The notes under the pieces are model-generated. The model did no database searches. It saw only the letters and a list, made by a program, of their open reading frames with translations, and was not told the DNA's origin. A stretch of 64,000 nt of DNA, from the NCBI GenBank assembly GCA_963277665.1, contig OY728122.1, positions 1,548,654,868 through 1,548,718,867 of the forward strand, read 5' to 3'. A program made the position numbers and the translations under genes. The stretch comes from Viscum album. Taxonomy: Eukaryota > Streptophyta > Magnoliopsida > Santalales > Viscaceae. This document shows, in pieces, positions 38,421-50,425 of this stretch (its first letter is position 1; the number at the start of each line of letters is the position of its first letter).

Positions 38421-39592
38421 CCTGGACGATTATGTATCAAATCTGAACATTATTCCAAAATCATCAAACAATTATATGAATGATTATATGAAAACACCTA
38501 GTTTTGAAAATTCATTAGACTCGAGTCATAATGTACCTAAACCTATTGATGAACAAGAAATCCCTAGTTCCTCATTTTCTAGGTTGGACAGAACTCATAA
38601 GAACCATCTTTTAAATGTTGTTGTAGGAGACCTAGATAAAGGAACTCATACTATAGCTTTTCATAGAGATAAGGTTGAATATCAAGCCTTTTTTCATTAC
38701 ATGAACCTAAAACAATTAATGAATCCATCAATGATAAATTTTGGGTGATGGCTATGCAAGAAGAACATAATCAGTTGGAAATGAACAATGTTTGGAAACT
38801 TGTTGAAATAACTAAGGAAATATTAACCATAGGAACTAAATTGGTGTTTAGAAATAAGGTAGATGAAGCTGGTAACATAGTTAGAAACAATGCTATATTG
38901 GTTACACAATGATAGAGTTAGGAAAAAGTAATTGACTATGAGGAGACTTTTTCACTAATATCTAGACATCAAGCCATCAGAATCATACATTCTTATGCTG
39001 CACATTGGAATTTAAAACTATATAAAATGGATCATAAGAGTGCACTCTTAAATGGTTATATAGATGAGGTTGTCTTTGTTGAACAATCCCTTGTTTTTTA
39101 GACTCCCATTTTCAAAATCATATTTCTAGATTATCAAATGCATTATATGGTTTAGAACAAGCTCCAAGATCATAGTATGATAGGTTAAGTACATTTCTAA
39201 TTTGGAAAGGTTTTATAAAAGGAATAGACGATCCTACCCTATTTATAAAACAAATTTCCACTGATGTTTTAGATGTTAAAATCTATGTACATGACATTAA
39301 TTTGGGATCATCAAAAAATTATTAACAAGTTTATTTTTCTAAAATGATGCATAATGAATTTGAAATGAGTTTAATGGGTGAACTAAAATTCTTTCTCAGA
39401 TTTCAAAACATTCAAAATAGTGATGGTATTATTTTAACTCAATGTAAATATACTAGTGTTCATCAAAAACAATTTGGATTGGATATCACTAAAAGTAGTG
39501 ACACACCCATGAGTACCACATGTAAGTTGGATATTTATGAAGTTGGAAAATATGTTAATCAGACAACATATAGTGGAATGATAGAATTCTAA
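38421..39592 (+). pseudogene. Reverse transcriptase pseudogene
   Basis: After a Ser/Pro-rich linker, a frame change at about 38740 gives FWVMAMQEEHNQLEMNNVW, GTKLVFRNKVDEAGNIVRN and then stops. LKLYKMDHKSALLNGYI keeps the first catalytic Asp. The next stretch has NALYGLEQAPRS, then a stop, then YDRL. The catalytic YVDD box is YVHD at 39284-39295 (GAT to CAT), which alone would kill activity. The last open piece, 39344-39592, reads EFEMSLMGELKFFLRFQNI and TPMSTTCKLD, as in intact copia elements. Confidence 0.9.
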
Positions 39593-40230
39593 CTGTACTT
39601 AACTATTAGTCGACCTAACATAATGTTTATTGTTTATATATATTCCTGTTTTCATGAAAATCCAAAGGAATATCATTTTAAATGTTGTAAAGAGATTTTT
39701 CAAATACCTCAAGCATACACCAAATCTAGGACTGTTCTATCCAAGAGGACAATCATTGGAATTAGTTAGTTATTCTGATGCTGACTTCAATTGGGTGTAA
39801 GTTATATAGAAAAATCACCCATGGAACATGTCACTTTTTAGGAAACTCACATGTATCATGGTGTTGTAAGAAACAATGTTTTGTTTCATTATCTACTGCA
39901 GAAGATGAATACATAGCTGCTGGCAATTGATGTGCACAATTCATGGGGATGAAACAAACATGACTAGATTGTGGATATCAATTCAAGAATGTACCTATAA
40001 ATTGCGACAACAAAAGTGAAATTAACATCTCAAAAAATATTTTTTCACATTCTAGGAAAATGAATATTGATTTAAGACATCAATTTTTGAGATATCATTA
40101 TAAAAAATGTGATATCACGTTGGAATTCATTGGAACTGAATATCTACTTGATGATATATTCACCAAACCACTAAATCCTGAAAGAATAGACTATATCATA
40201 AATGAATTAGGTATGATAAATATAATGTAA
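39593..40230 (+). pseudogene. RNase H pseudogene and end of pol
   Basis: YSDADF at 39771-39788 and STAEDEY at 39892-39912 are RNase H acidic blocks. SHSRKMNIDLRHQFLR and DDIFTKPL (40150-40173) follow, and the frame ends NELGMINIM at a stop at 40228-40230. RNase H removes the RNA template during reverse transcription. Stops and shifts occur before and between the blocks, but the order and spacing are normal. The second block has Asp where Ala is usual. Confidence 0.9.
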
Positions 40231-40692
40231 ATTTCTTATTGATTTATGTTTTATAGGATTATGTCTTACAATATTATATCATAATATTTCATTGTTATTG
40301 TCTCACAGTTAGTATTTCATGATTACAATTTGATAATCACTGTCTCACATTAATGTTCAGTGCATCTCTCACTGTAAATATCTGTCACTCTCTCACCATA
40401 AAATTCATTCATATTATCACTAGTAATTCATTCACTGTCTCACTATAAAGACCTAATATGGTCTCACTGTAACGATTCTCTATGATTTTTTTTACAAAGT
40501 AATAACTATATCACTGTAACTATTCATTTCACCTTTTTTATTTTCCCATGCTTTTACTTTTGCCGTTTTGGTATACCTAAATGATAAATTTAAGGAAGTG
40601 TCACTTATCCTTCACTTGAGCATTCTTCAAATCACTCAATTTGTAACTCTTCCTCAACCCTTAAACCCTACTGACTCTCGAACCTACGGGGA
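40231..40692 (+). other. Spacer between pol and the extra ORF
   Basis: Non-coding. Contains repeated short words TCTCACTGT and TCACTGTAA at irregular intervals from about 40300 to 40520, perhaps a decayed short repeat. No gene seen. Confidence 0.5.
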
Positions 40693-43541
40693 ATGCCCAG
40701 GATGAAATTCCCTTCATCGTCGACTCTTGAGAAACATAGCTCAAAAAAGAAGAATATAGCACCCTTGCTGGCACCAAAAGGTCCTCTAAATCCTAATCTG
40801 CTGTACTAAGTAGTAGAACATGATATATTGATCTTCCCCACATGGATTCTATTGAGTAAGTCTTTATTTCCAAATTTTTTAAAATAGAAATGTGTGTTTT
40901 AATGGTTTTCGAAGTATGATATATCTATCTACCCTAAGTTAATGGATTAATTTTGTTAGCACGTAGAGTTATCCTTTGTTCTGAAGATGGTTTTTCTATG
41001 AGAAGCTAGATAAATAGCTAGAAATACACAATATCTTTGAGGTTGTGGGATTAATGGCTTTGGATACCTCATGAAAGCATCTGGGAGTACTATAAGAGAG
41101 TACCTACACCTTCTTATGAATTCATTATGTTAGAAGATTCTTTGAAATGCATAACTGGGAATGGCACCAAGAGGATTTCCATTACTACACAACTGGATAA
41201 AGATTCTAGCCATTTTTTTATGTTTATATATAACGATATTATCCCTAGAAAATAGATTTTTAAAAAAACAATATCAGCATATGTTTCTGATTCATCTTCT
41301 GAAAAATGGTCATAAGATCAACCATTGTGAGTATGTCATACACTATAGGATTGAGCTGATCAAAACCACATCAAAGTCAACCTCCATGCTTTATTCATTC
41401 CTTATCTCAGTCATGCTTCATGCTAATGGTATGGATGGACCTAATGAAGATTTTATCAAGGACTGTGAGTTTTAAATTTCAAAAGTCATTATAAAGAGGT
41501 TGAAAATCAATTGGAATCCTTGGAAAAAGGAATGGGTGGAAAAAAACAATGATATAATTTATGAAAAGATCAATTAAATGGAATATCCCTGAAGACCAAA
41601 AGATATATCTGACCCTTGTTTGGAACCAGTTGAAGTTGTTGATTATTCGAAAGAAGAATAAGTAGAGGATGATGTGCCTCTATGGAAACTGTTTTTGATA
41701 AGGAAGACCGTACTCTTGTCCCTTAAGTACTAAGTAAATAAAGGAATTCCCTTCTTCTAATGATGTTGTTCATCTAGAATATCAACCCATTGATGAAACA
41801 CAATCTATTTTCAATGAAACTGATAAAAATTCTATAAAAGAACCAATAGAAGAAGAATTATCTATTATGCAAGAATCTAACATTAAAGAACCCATAGTGG
41901 AACATTATGTTCATGAAGTCATTCATTCAGATTTGGAAATGGTGGGTCTAGCTTTTCAGTTGGCTAGATAGGAAATGGGTGAGGAACTAAGAGAAGATTT
42001 CATGGAATTAGATCAATACCCTAAGCCTGTTAGTCTTGAGAAGGATGCAACTATTGAGGGGGAGATACCCCCAAAACTATAACCTATTGAACCACCATAC
42101 ATGATTGATACAATCCTTTTAGACTCTCATTATAAGTTCCACAAATTTTATGATGTGGATGATACCCATGAAGTATCATTAAAAGGCCATGGCCTTTATA
42201 CTAAGATCCTATTGAAATCATTCTGATGAATAAGAACTTGAGCCTCTATCAGTCCCTATATCTGAACCTTCACCAGAACAACCATCATTTTTGACTAAAA
42301 ATGATCTAAAATATTTTGGAGGTACACTTTTGGCTGGAGTTGAAAACCACATGAATACCCAACATGCTCTTATAACACATATAAGTGAGATAGATGAATC
42401 ACTGTTGTTCGAAAATTTATTTAGAAGATTCAACACAAAATGCTTCATATGATTCAGGAATTCATAGTTGAAAATAGACTTTTTAGTGATGAAGTGAATA
42501 CTCTAAAAGGTATGATTAATGAAAATAAGAAAGAGATGAATTCAAGATTAGAGCTTGATTTTCAACATGTAGAGCCTATTGTTCCTCAAAACCAACAGAA
42601 AATTCCCTTTCTTATTCAACAAAAGATAGCTTCTTTTGCTGAACAAGTCATAGAAAGGAACAAACAGATTGTGAAAGAGATGCAAGAGCTTGTTTTTAAT
42701 CTTATTAAACTCACCAGTGAGTATACGGGGTTCCTTCAAAAAGTGCTAAATCAACAGAAATCTCTTACCTCAACTGTCACTACTTCTATGTCATTTGGAA
42801 AATCATCTCAATCTTCCTTAGACAGTGACGTACAAAAAAACTGTGGTCAAAGAAGAACATCATATAGTGAATAGTGGTTTCAAAAAAGATTCTCTATATA
42901 TTTCTATCATGAATAGAGTAAATTTTCATAATTAGTTCAAAATCCATTCTAAATATTCTAATGATGCTCATCATGAAATTTTAATGAAAGTGGATTTCTA
43001 CTTCAAGCGATTCTTCTCAAAGACTAACATGACAAATCATTTCAAATATCTTGTAGAAAATATGAGGATTCCTCCTGTTACTCAAGATTTCAAGAATCAA
43101 GTCCTAATGCTCATTGAGTTCACTCATATGATGGATATGTTTATGGAAAACAAGGATGATTTTGAGAAATATATGATGTATGGTGGAGAGATCCTTGCAG
43201 ATTATATCATGTTTCTGATGCTCTATCTTCAAGTACAGATTATAGCCATTGTTGCTCCTTTAGATACCCCTCTGAGACCTGGTTTACCTACTTTCACTTC
43301 TACCCTATCCTCCACTTCCTTGTTTACTGGTCAAGCACTAATTTTGATCAGGCATGTTATCCTTGATCAACAAATTCCTTGATCTTCTACTACACATGAT
43401 CAGGCTCCCTCTGTATTTGAATGTTTACCTTTACCTTCTCTATCAAACATATCACTCCCTTCTTCTACATCACACTCTACTCCCATGGCATCCTCTTCTA
43501 CTGCAGCTGCTGCTAAGGGAAAAGGCAAGACCAACCAGTGA
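40693..43541 (+). pseudogene. Extra ORF after pol (ORF3, env-like position), broken
   Basis: A candidate start at 40693 reads MPRMKFPSSSTLEKHSSKKK. The region then drifts through frames, with open pieces at 41161-41475, 42440-42874 and 42984-43382. The last piece has one stop at 43380 and then goes on in frame to STAAAAKGKGKTNQ and a stop at 43539-43541. The 42440-42874 piece is rich in Glu, Gln, Lys and hydrophobic residues and looks coiled-coil forming. A Ser/Pro/Thr-rich tail follows. Maximus/SIRE elements carry an extra ORF here, often called env-like. I see no clear signal peptide or membrane anchor, so I do not claim an envelope function. Confidence 0.65.
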
Positions 43542-43807
43542 CTAAGTACACTGCCTACACTATTTTTGTTGGAATTTTGTTTCATTTGTTTTAATTTTTG
43601 AAATGGTACACTTTATCTAATACATTATTCACTTTTCTTGTCTCTTTTTTCATTCTTTTTCTTGTTTCTTTTTGATAATCCATAAAGGGGGAGAAATATG
43701 GGAGTAATATATGTGTAGAAAACACTCACTCTATCTATGTTATATACACATTTGAACTATGTTGTTAGAACAAATATTCAAACTAATTTTACAAGATTTT
43801 TGATCAT
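43542..43807 (+). other. 3' untranslated region with upstream polypurine tract
   Basis: Pyrimidine-rich stretch (43620-43680, many TTTCTT words), then AAAGGGGGAGAAATATGGGAG at 43684-43704. This resembles a copia polypurine tract but stands about 120 bp before the 3' LTR. No gene. Confidence 0.6.
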
Positions 43808-43822
43808 CAAAATGGGGGAGAT
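43808..43822 (+). other. Polypurine tract
   Basis: CAAAATGGGGGAGAT directly abuts the TGTTGGAATCC start of the 3' LTR. It is the expected primer site for plus-strand DNA synthesis and helps fix the LTR start. Confidence 0.9.
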
Positions 43823-45568
43823 TGTTGGAATCCTCAGGTACTAATCTTGTTTTAGTGATCAAAAATCATATTCAGTCTATTAACCATGTTAACACTATGT
43901 AATCTATATTACATAAAATGCACAGTTTCTTAGTAAAATCTATATAGAGCTCTTATATTCTATAGACTCAATTTGGTTATTATATAGTATCTTTTGATTC
44001 ACTTTGTAATTATTTCTTAGACAAACGATTAGGTTTAATTCATTCCATAAATATCACAGCTTATGTCGGAATAAAAATATTTTCCTTAGTCTGAGACACC
44101 GTGAAATCTAGACACAATGACTTCCAGACACAGTGAAATCTAGACACTGTGACATCAGACATCGTGAACAAGCATACACCATAATCAAGCAGACACTATG
44201 TCATCCAGACAATGTGACAATGACACACCATGACCATGAGCAACTGTGACCATGAGACACCATGACCATGACACACGATGATCAGGAAGACACCGTAACG
44301 ACATGAAACTATGACATATCCATTCACCTTGTGAAGGATACACTGTTTCGATGACATACTATGACACCATTTCTTAATATGTTTTGTCTCCTTTCAATTT
44401 AATCTATAACTGTCATATTTGAATATTTTAAATGCACTAACATAATTAATATTCCATATTTTTCATGTCATCTAACAGTACTTGGTACATAATACAAGCA
44501 ACCTGTCGGCTCAAACACGTACACACCAAGATAAGAGAGTGATGACCAAATACAAAGAATTATGGAATGATACTGGAATGTGAAACAAGGTGGTGGGAAG
44601 TAGCATGACAACAGAAAACACATAGATAATTATTGAATAAAGAATTGTCTCATGAAACTCAACATTGCGGAAGAACACACGTAGCATACTTGAATCCTAG
44701 AATCGTGAACATTTTCACCCTGCCAAACATCATGAATAACACAATCTCGATCCATCTAACTTGTGACACTATGTTTTCCATATGTGGACATTATTTCTGC
44801 ATCTGCTTCATTTTAGAAGTCCAGACCTGCATAGACTAACACTCATAGTACTTCTATATTTGTCTCAAAATTTATGCTCTATTTTGTTTCATTTTATTAA
44901 CATTCGAAATGTGTGTATATAAATATAACAACACACTATATCTCCTACATTTCATTATAGGATACATGGTATCTTTATTCAATCATCGTTTTACACTTGT
45001 GTATACCCACTGATAAGAGTAGAAGAGGTCCCTATGTGGCCTGGTTGTTCGTACGCATGAAGAACTATGGATGATGTCCCTGTGTGACCTGGGTAGTCCA
45101 GTGTACTATTATTAACCACGATCCAGGGTATTGATCATGTTTATTTTTATAAACTGTTTAGGGGCAAGTGATCATCAAGTGGAGTGGATTAGCTCTTAGC
45201 ATGCGACTGAACCATGTGTTTCATATCCATTGTACATCTTAATTTAGTATTCTTTATTTTACTAAATTACTTTATAATTTAGAAATCTCTAAATTCACTC
45301 TGATAGTTACTCTTGGAAAGAAGTTATAATTTAATTGGCATATTATAATAGATTCAAAAGTAATATTAGTAACAAATCTTAACATTACCGAGAACTAATC
45401 AATATTCTATGAAGTTATTTATACAGTCTAACACTTATAACAGTATAACCTTCATAAACTGGTATATATTTTACCTTTTGGGGAAAACCTTTTCAAAATA
45501 CTTATTAACCAAAAATTGTTATCGATACTCAATCCACCAACCTCTTTTGTAATATACTCCGACCAACA
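43823..45568 (+). repeat. 3' LTR of the Maximus/SIRE-like element
   Basis: Runs from TGTTGGAATCC to CCGACCAACA and matches the 5' LTR throughout (1746 against 1750 bp). About 83 percent identity over the first 113 positions by hand count. Carries the same minisatellite array and TATA-like site. The ORFs at 44633-44839 and elsewhere in it are incidental. Confidence 0.9.
44095..44375 (+). repeat. 16-bp minisatellite in the 3' LTR
   Basis: Imperfect head-to-tail copies of GACACCGTGAAATCTA-type units, changing to GACACCATGACCATGA-type units from about 44220, as in the 5' LTR. Unit lengths vary from 15 to 17 bases, so the two arrays have drifted independently since insertion. Confidence 0.85.
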
Positions 45569-46015
45569 TCCACTTATTTTCATCCTTCCATGACTTGTTC
45601 ACTTCCAAGCATAGCATTGGTCAACCATACGTTCAATATCCACTACATTTGGTACAAATTTTGTTTCGAGATTCCATCATAGGGTTTATATTCCATACAT
45701 TTTTAATTCCTCCAACCGTAGGTTTGATGATCTATATGTTAAATATCTATCATATTGAAGCTGATCCATACTAAAATTGTTCATCTTAGCATAAGGATGA
45801 TGATCCATACATTCATTTATCAAACATAGGGTTTAAAAAGTGCTTCTATAACACATCCGGTTGGTTTTCATTCCATAAATGATATACATAAAATCATGAT
45901 ATATATTCTTGAAACATACTTAACAAAAAATTATTATAAAACAAACAAGGGTATTTCTGAGCATCAAAATCATGATATATTACAATGTATTTTTGAGATG
46001 GTACATTCCCAAAAA
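45569..46015 (-). repeat. 3' LTR of older copia element, inner part
   Basis: Aligns with 54890-55302. Shared blocks are TTCATCCTTCCA, CATA(C/T)GTTCAAT, GATGATGATC(C/T)ATACA and AAATCATGATATATATT, and the end CAT(T/G)CC...AAA(A/C)A. Reading the minus strand, this LTR starts TTTTTGGGAATG (canonical TG lost) right after a polypurine tract. Together with 32490-33486 it makes about 1.45 kb, against 1.62 kb for the intact 5' LTR. Confidence 0.75.
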
Positions 46016-46032
46016 TCTCCCATTTTTTATGA
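46016..46032 (-). other. Polypurine tract of older copia element
   Basis: The complement reads CATAAAAAATGGGAGA and abuts the LTR start, as expected just upstream of a 3' LTR. Similar to the tract of the younger element (AAAATGGGGGAGAT). Confidence 0.7.
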
Positions 46033-46919
46033 TAATAGATCATATAATGTAATTTACTAAAAACTTATGATTTATAAACACTAATATGATTAAATAATTT
46101 TATTTCACGGTATTATTTTTATGGAGATAAATAAACACAAGTCAATTGTAAATGTTTTGTTAACGAAATTTTCAATGATTTTCTCTATAAAAAATATGTA
46201 ATGATGTGATTCGAAAATAATCCCCCAATATTTGTGATAGAAAAAATATTGTTTAAAATAATAATGGATATAAACCATATTTAATATAGAGTTGAACTGG
46301 TAATGATTGTTATAGTATACTGGTAATAGAAATAAGATTCCTAATGTGGAAGTGTAAATTTGAACATAAATAACACAATAATAAAATAATTAATGAATAT
46401 AAAAATTACAAATATAATAGTAATGTAATATAAATTTAATGATAATTTTTTATTGAGATATTATCATTACATCCCACAGTTAACATAATAATTTTTCAAA
46501 ATTTTGGGCTCCGATTATATTGGTGTTCTTATTCAAAATATCCATTGGTGGTAGGTGTAGTGGGATGAGGAAATTATTAAACAACACCATGAATATGAAA
46601 ATCATTACTAAAAGGCTATAAAGATGATTTTTAAACAAAATTTACCACTAATAAATTATATTGTATTAATACTACACAACCTTCTTTCTTTAAATTAAAT
46701 TAACCTTGACAAAATCATTGATTAATTCTTCATACTAAATGAATGCAGTCAACTTATCTCTGATTTGATAAATGACTAACCTGAACTAGTATTCCATAGA
46801 TGTCATATGACTTGTAAAATCTCTCTAATTATCCAAGAGAATATTCAATGGAGTACTATAATATTTAATATTGTGAAATATGTTATTCAGTTGAGCAAAT
46901 ATTAATGAAATTTCATCAA

Positions 46920-47760
46920 ATCTCTTTATCAGTTCTGGTGGAGGCTTTTGTGATGGAGTGATTGAAACAAAATAACTATCCCTAATAGGCTAAAATTCTC
47001 TTCATAACATTAGTTTCAGATCATTAAAATCATATTTAATCACCGATTATTCCTTTAAATATCAATATTATCTTGATAATTATCTTCTGAATTCATCTTG
47101 ATCTCCCATATACTTAAAACATTATTTAACATCATTGAGATGATATTGATGTTCCTCAAATCAACTCTTTCACTAAAGGACGTATATTATCTTGAACAAT
47201 CTTCCTCTAAATATCTAATTCTTGTCAAAAAGATACATTCAAGATTAACATGAGAATACACTTATGAATCATTGTTCCATCATAAGAGTAATAAGACAAT
47301 ATAGAAAAATATATTTTATATTGTCCTACTAGCATTATAGCCAAACATGGATCATTAGGACCTTATGATTATACTCACAATTGAGATCCTTATGAATCTA
47401 AAGAATCATGAACAACGAGTGATATGTATATAGGGTAAGGGGCATCTTTTCTATGTAGTTTTTCTTTATGAGCCTCATGATAAATACTTTCATCCACATG
47501 ATCCTCAAAGTCAATTTCATTTATTGCTTCATCCACATCATTGGAATATTTTCTATTATTCATAATATAAAAAAATTGACCCTCTTCAGGTATTAAGTTT
47601 TTCCTCTTCATCATGCAGTATTTTGGATAAACCAACTGATTGTCTCATCCTCTTCTCCCTATAAGAATAATCCATGAACATTTTTTTGTTCCAATCCAAT
47701 AGGTAAAAGTCTATTGTAGTAGTTTATCTTGAATTATACCATTTTCTTAACAGTGAAAAC
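46920..47760 (-). pseudogene. Extra region after pol of older element, ORF3 position
   Basis: Between RNase H and the 3' LTR lie about 2.8 kb that should correspond to the extra ORF of this lineage. On the minus strand, 47390-47635 is open for 81 codons with an acidic middle (SNDVDEAINEIDFEDHVDES). Further along, near 46860-46990, SITPSQKPPPELIKRFDE is readable. No domain is recognised, and I could not align it with the extra ORF of the younger element by eye. Assignment rests on position. Confidence 0.4.
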
Positions 47761-48839
47761 AATTAATTTTTTTTTTGATGAAATCTATATCTGAAAGGCA
47801 TATTTATGATTTTTACCTTTCTGAACAAAAAATGAATGTCTTATTCCATAATAAATGAATCCCATCTTTTATTCATTGATTTATAAATGAATAAAATATC
47901 TTAACCCAAGTCGATAGAAAAAGAACATAATTTAGTATATAAATAAAAATAGAAAATACATGTCTACATAACAGACATTCTCTATCTCATTTATTATCAG
48001 TAAAATTCTATATTAAATATTCTTTATCATGACATTTCGATGAGGGGTAAGGCCTTTTTCATTATATTCGTGATATATCTTATTCTAAACAAAGAAAACT
48101 TAATCTCCTCTGAATTATATTTTTCATCACATATATTACTAAAATCAAAATGAATATCATCCTCATGGGGATAGCACAAAAACTAGAAATATCTAGTAAT
48201 AAAAGATAAAATTCATTATCATGGATCTAAGAGATTATAGAGTCTTTATTGACTCCTAAAATGAATATTGAAATTCTATAGATCACTATCACATTAATTT
48301 CAAAAATAAGGGGAGTGTTACTATCTAAAAAATAAAAATATAATACAAGAAATATAATTTATATTTTTAATGAAAGAATTGTATCATTTAAATACTACAA
48401 ATCTATATTTTTAACTTGATGATGTTTATGATATTTCACTGCAGGTAAGTTGGTGAACACAAATTTGAATCTTCAATTATTCCTGTTGATTCCATTTCAA
48501 AAGAATTCAATATTTAAGGTTTGAAGGATTAGGGTTTTAGAATATTGGAATGAAAAGATCTCTATAAAATGAATGGAAGTGATGGAGTGGGATATGAGGG
48601 AGAAGGTTGAAAATTTTATTCTGTCGATTGAGAATGTAATCCTAAATTTTTTATTTGAAAAGATGAATTAAAAAAAATTAATATGAAATTATTTTCACAA
48701 TTATAAAAGCAAAAAAAAATATTTCGTATAATTAAAAATAATTAGTCATTTAAACTAAAATAAAATTAATGAGAATAAAAAAGATCACCCATAATTTATT
48801 ATTAAATGTCCTAAACTCCACCTAAATAAAATAAAAACA

Positions 48840-49480
48840 TGATGTGGGATGTTTTTTAGTAAACATATCAGCTAATTAACATTTTTTATTTAAAAATTAT
48901 AATGTTATATCCTTTTTAGGAACATCATATCATAAAAAATGATGTATGATAACAATATTTTTAGTCCTAGAATAATTATAGGATTTTTTTTAATATAGTA
49001 ATATAACATGTGTTATCCCATAAAATAGGAATATTATTAAAATTTATTTCAAAATCCCATAGAGTGTTTTTCATCGACTACACATGTGCAAAGAAAATGA
49101 TAGTAAAAATATTCTTCATTGTTTATTGATAGGGAACCTGAATGTTGTTTCATACTCAACCATGATTATAATGATTTTCCAAAAAAGTGATAGATTCATG
49201 AGCTAATTTTTTTTCAAATATATTACTTCCAAAGGTAGAATATGAATATGAAATAAATTTAAAATTATATGTTTTGGGTTAAATAAGATATTGAATAATA
49301 TTTCCTTTTAAAATATTTAAAATTCATTTAACAAATATATGATTGGATTATTTTGGATTTTGCAGAAATACAGAATAAAACCCTACAGAAAGCATAATGT
49401 ATAGTCTACTAGAAGTAATATATAATATAATACCACTAATTTAACTATATAACTATTTATCGACATCTTTTAAAGCTCCA
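48840..49480 (-). pseudogene. RNase H remnant of older copia element
   Basis: The minus-strand reading includes YSRTKNIVIIHHFL, then a stop, then DVPKKDITL and LADMFTKK (48849-48872). This matches the SRTKHIxxRxHFxR...LADxFTKxL end of copia pol. Earlier, SRLYIMLSVGF...QNPK (around 49330-49420) matches the SRPDIxFSVxxxxRFQxxPK junction of reverse transcriptase and RNase H. Several stops. The acidic YADADF block was not readable. Confidence 0.75.
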
Positions 49481-49719
49481 TCAAAATCAATGTTTATATT
49501 GGTACACATATGAGTTGAATAAGTTTTATTTTTTCATGTCCAGTCATTTTCAATAAATAAATAATATTATTCCTATGATATAAAACATTTCAGTAATATA
49601 TATGATAAATTTGAAATCCTAAAAAAATTATCTCTCACATAATACATATTTAAAATAATTTTACATTGTAATTGATAAATCAGTACAATGTTTTTTTTTG
49701 AAGAACTGAAAATAACATA

Positions 49720-50420
49720 ATACACATAAATTTATTTTAATGAAATATTTAAACAAGAATTTTTCATAAAATGTGTTGGATCTTCCAATCCAATAGTAAA
49801 TCCTTTTTTCGAATAAATGTACTTAATTATTCATACTATTGTCTAGGTTCTTGTTCAAGGTCATACATATCTTTAGTTATATTGAAAACTGAAATTGGTT
49901 TATGGGGGTTTCAAAATCTAGGGGTTATTTTAAATAAATTACCTCGATTAAATAAACATTTTAAAAAGTATAATTTAACATCCATATGAAATAATTTTAA
50001 AATAAAATGAGATGTATAAGCTAAATGAATTAAAAATGATTAGAATATAGATACGTGGGAAAATGATTCATCACAATCTATACCTTTTTCCTGATTAAAT
50101 CCATTAGCATCCAATATTTTTTTCTAGTTATGATCCCTATTCTATCCTGTTTATTCCAAAATATCATTTTGTTTCCATTTACAAGATAATCTGATGATCT
50201 TTTTACAAATTCCAAAAATTCATTTCTTCTAAATTGTGTTAGTTCTTCTTGAATTTCTAATGACCAAATTTCATCTTATAATGTTTCTTCAATCAATTAA
50301 TCTTCTATATAAGATATAATGGTTGGGAATTAAACAAGGAATTCTATATTTTGTGTAGTTATAATATTCATGTCTAGGTATCCTACAAGAGTTTCTAAAA
50401 TATAGTTTTTTAATCTTCTA
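49720..50420 (-). pseudogene. Reverse transcriptase remnant of older copia element
   Basis: The minus-strand reading begins DEIWSLEIQEELTQFRRNEF, matching the WxxAMQEELNQFxRNxxWEL entry. Later, HMDVKLYFLKC (MDVK at 49974-49985) keeps the first catalytic Asp. DLEQEPRQ, then a stop, then YE matches the GLKQAPRxWYE block. The YVDD box near 49640 could not be read. Stops and frameshifts throughout. In normal order after integrase. Confidence 0.75.
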
Positions 50421-50425
50421 TTCTA

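Larger units (their letters stand above)
33487..45568 (+). mobile_element. Ty1/copia retrotransposon, Maximus/SIRE-like, complete but dead
   Basis: A 12.08-kb element with two LTRs (1750 and 1746 bp), both starting TG and ending CA. It has a degenerate Met-tRNA primer-binding site, gag, protease, integrase, reverse transcriptase and RNase H in copia order, an extra ORF between pol and the 3' LTR, and a polypurine tract next to the 3' LTR. Long LTRs, 12-kb size and the extra ORF are typical of the Maximus/SIRE lineage. Flanking 5-mers are TCAAT (left) and TCCAC (right), a decayed target duplication. Hand count over the first 113 LTR positions gives about 83 percent identity between LTRs, so the insertion is old. 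Every coding part is broken. Confidence 0.9.

Noticed and set aside
42218..42739. Minus-strand ORFs opposite the extra ORF
   Set aside because: Shadows of the plus-strand coding remnant.
43400..43585. Minus-strand ORF of 61 codons and plus ORF 43354-43545
   Set aside because: Shadow frames over the end of the extra ORF, whose true frame continues past one stop to 43541.
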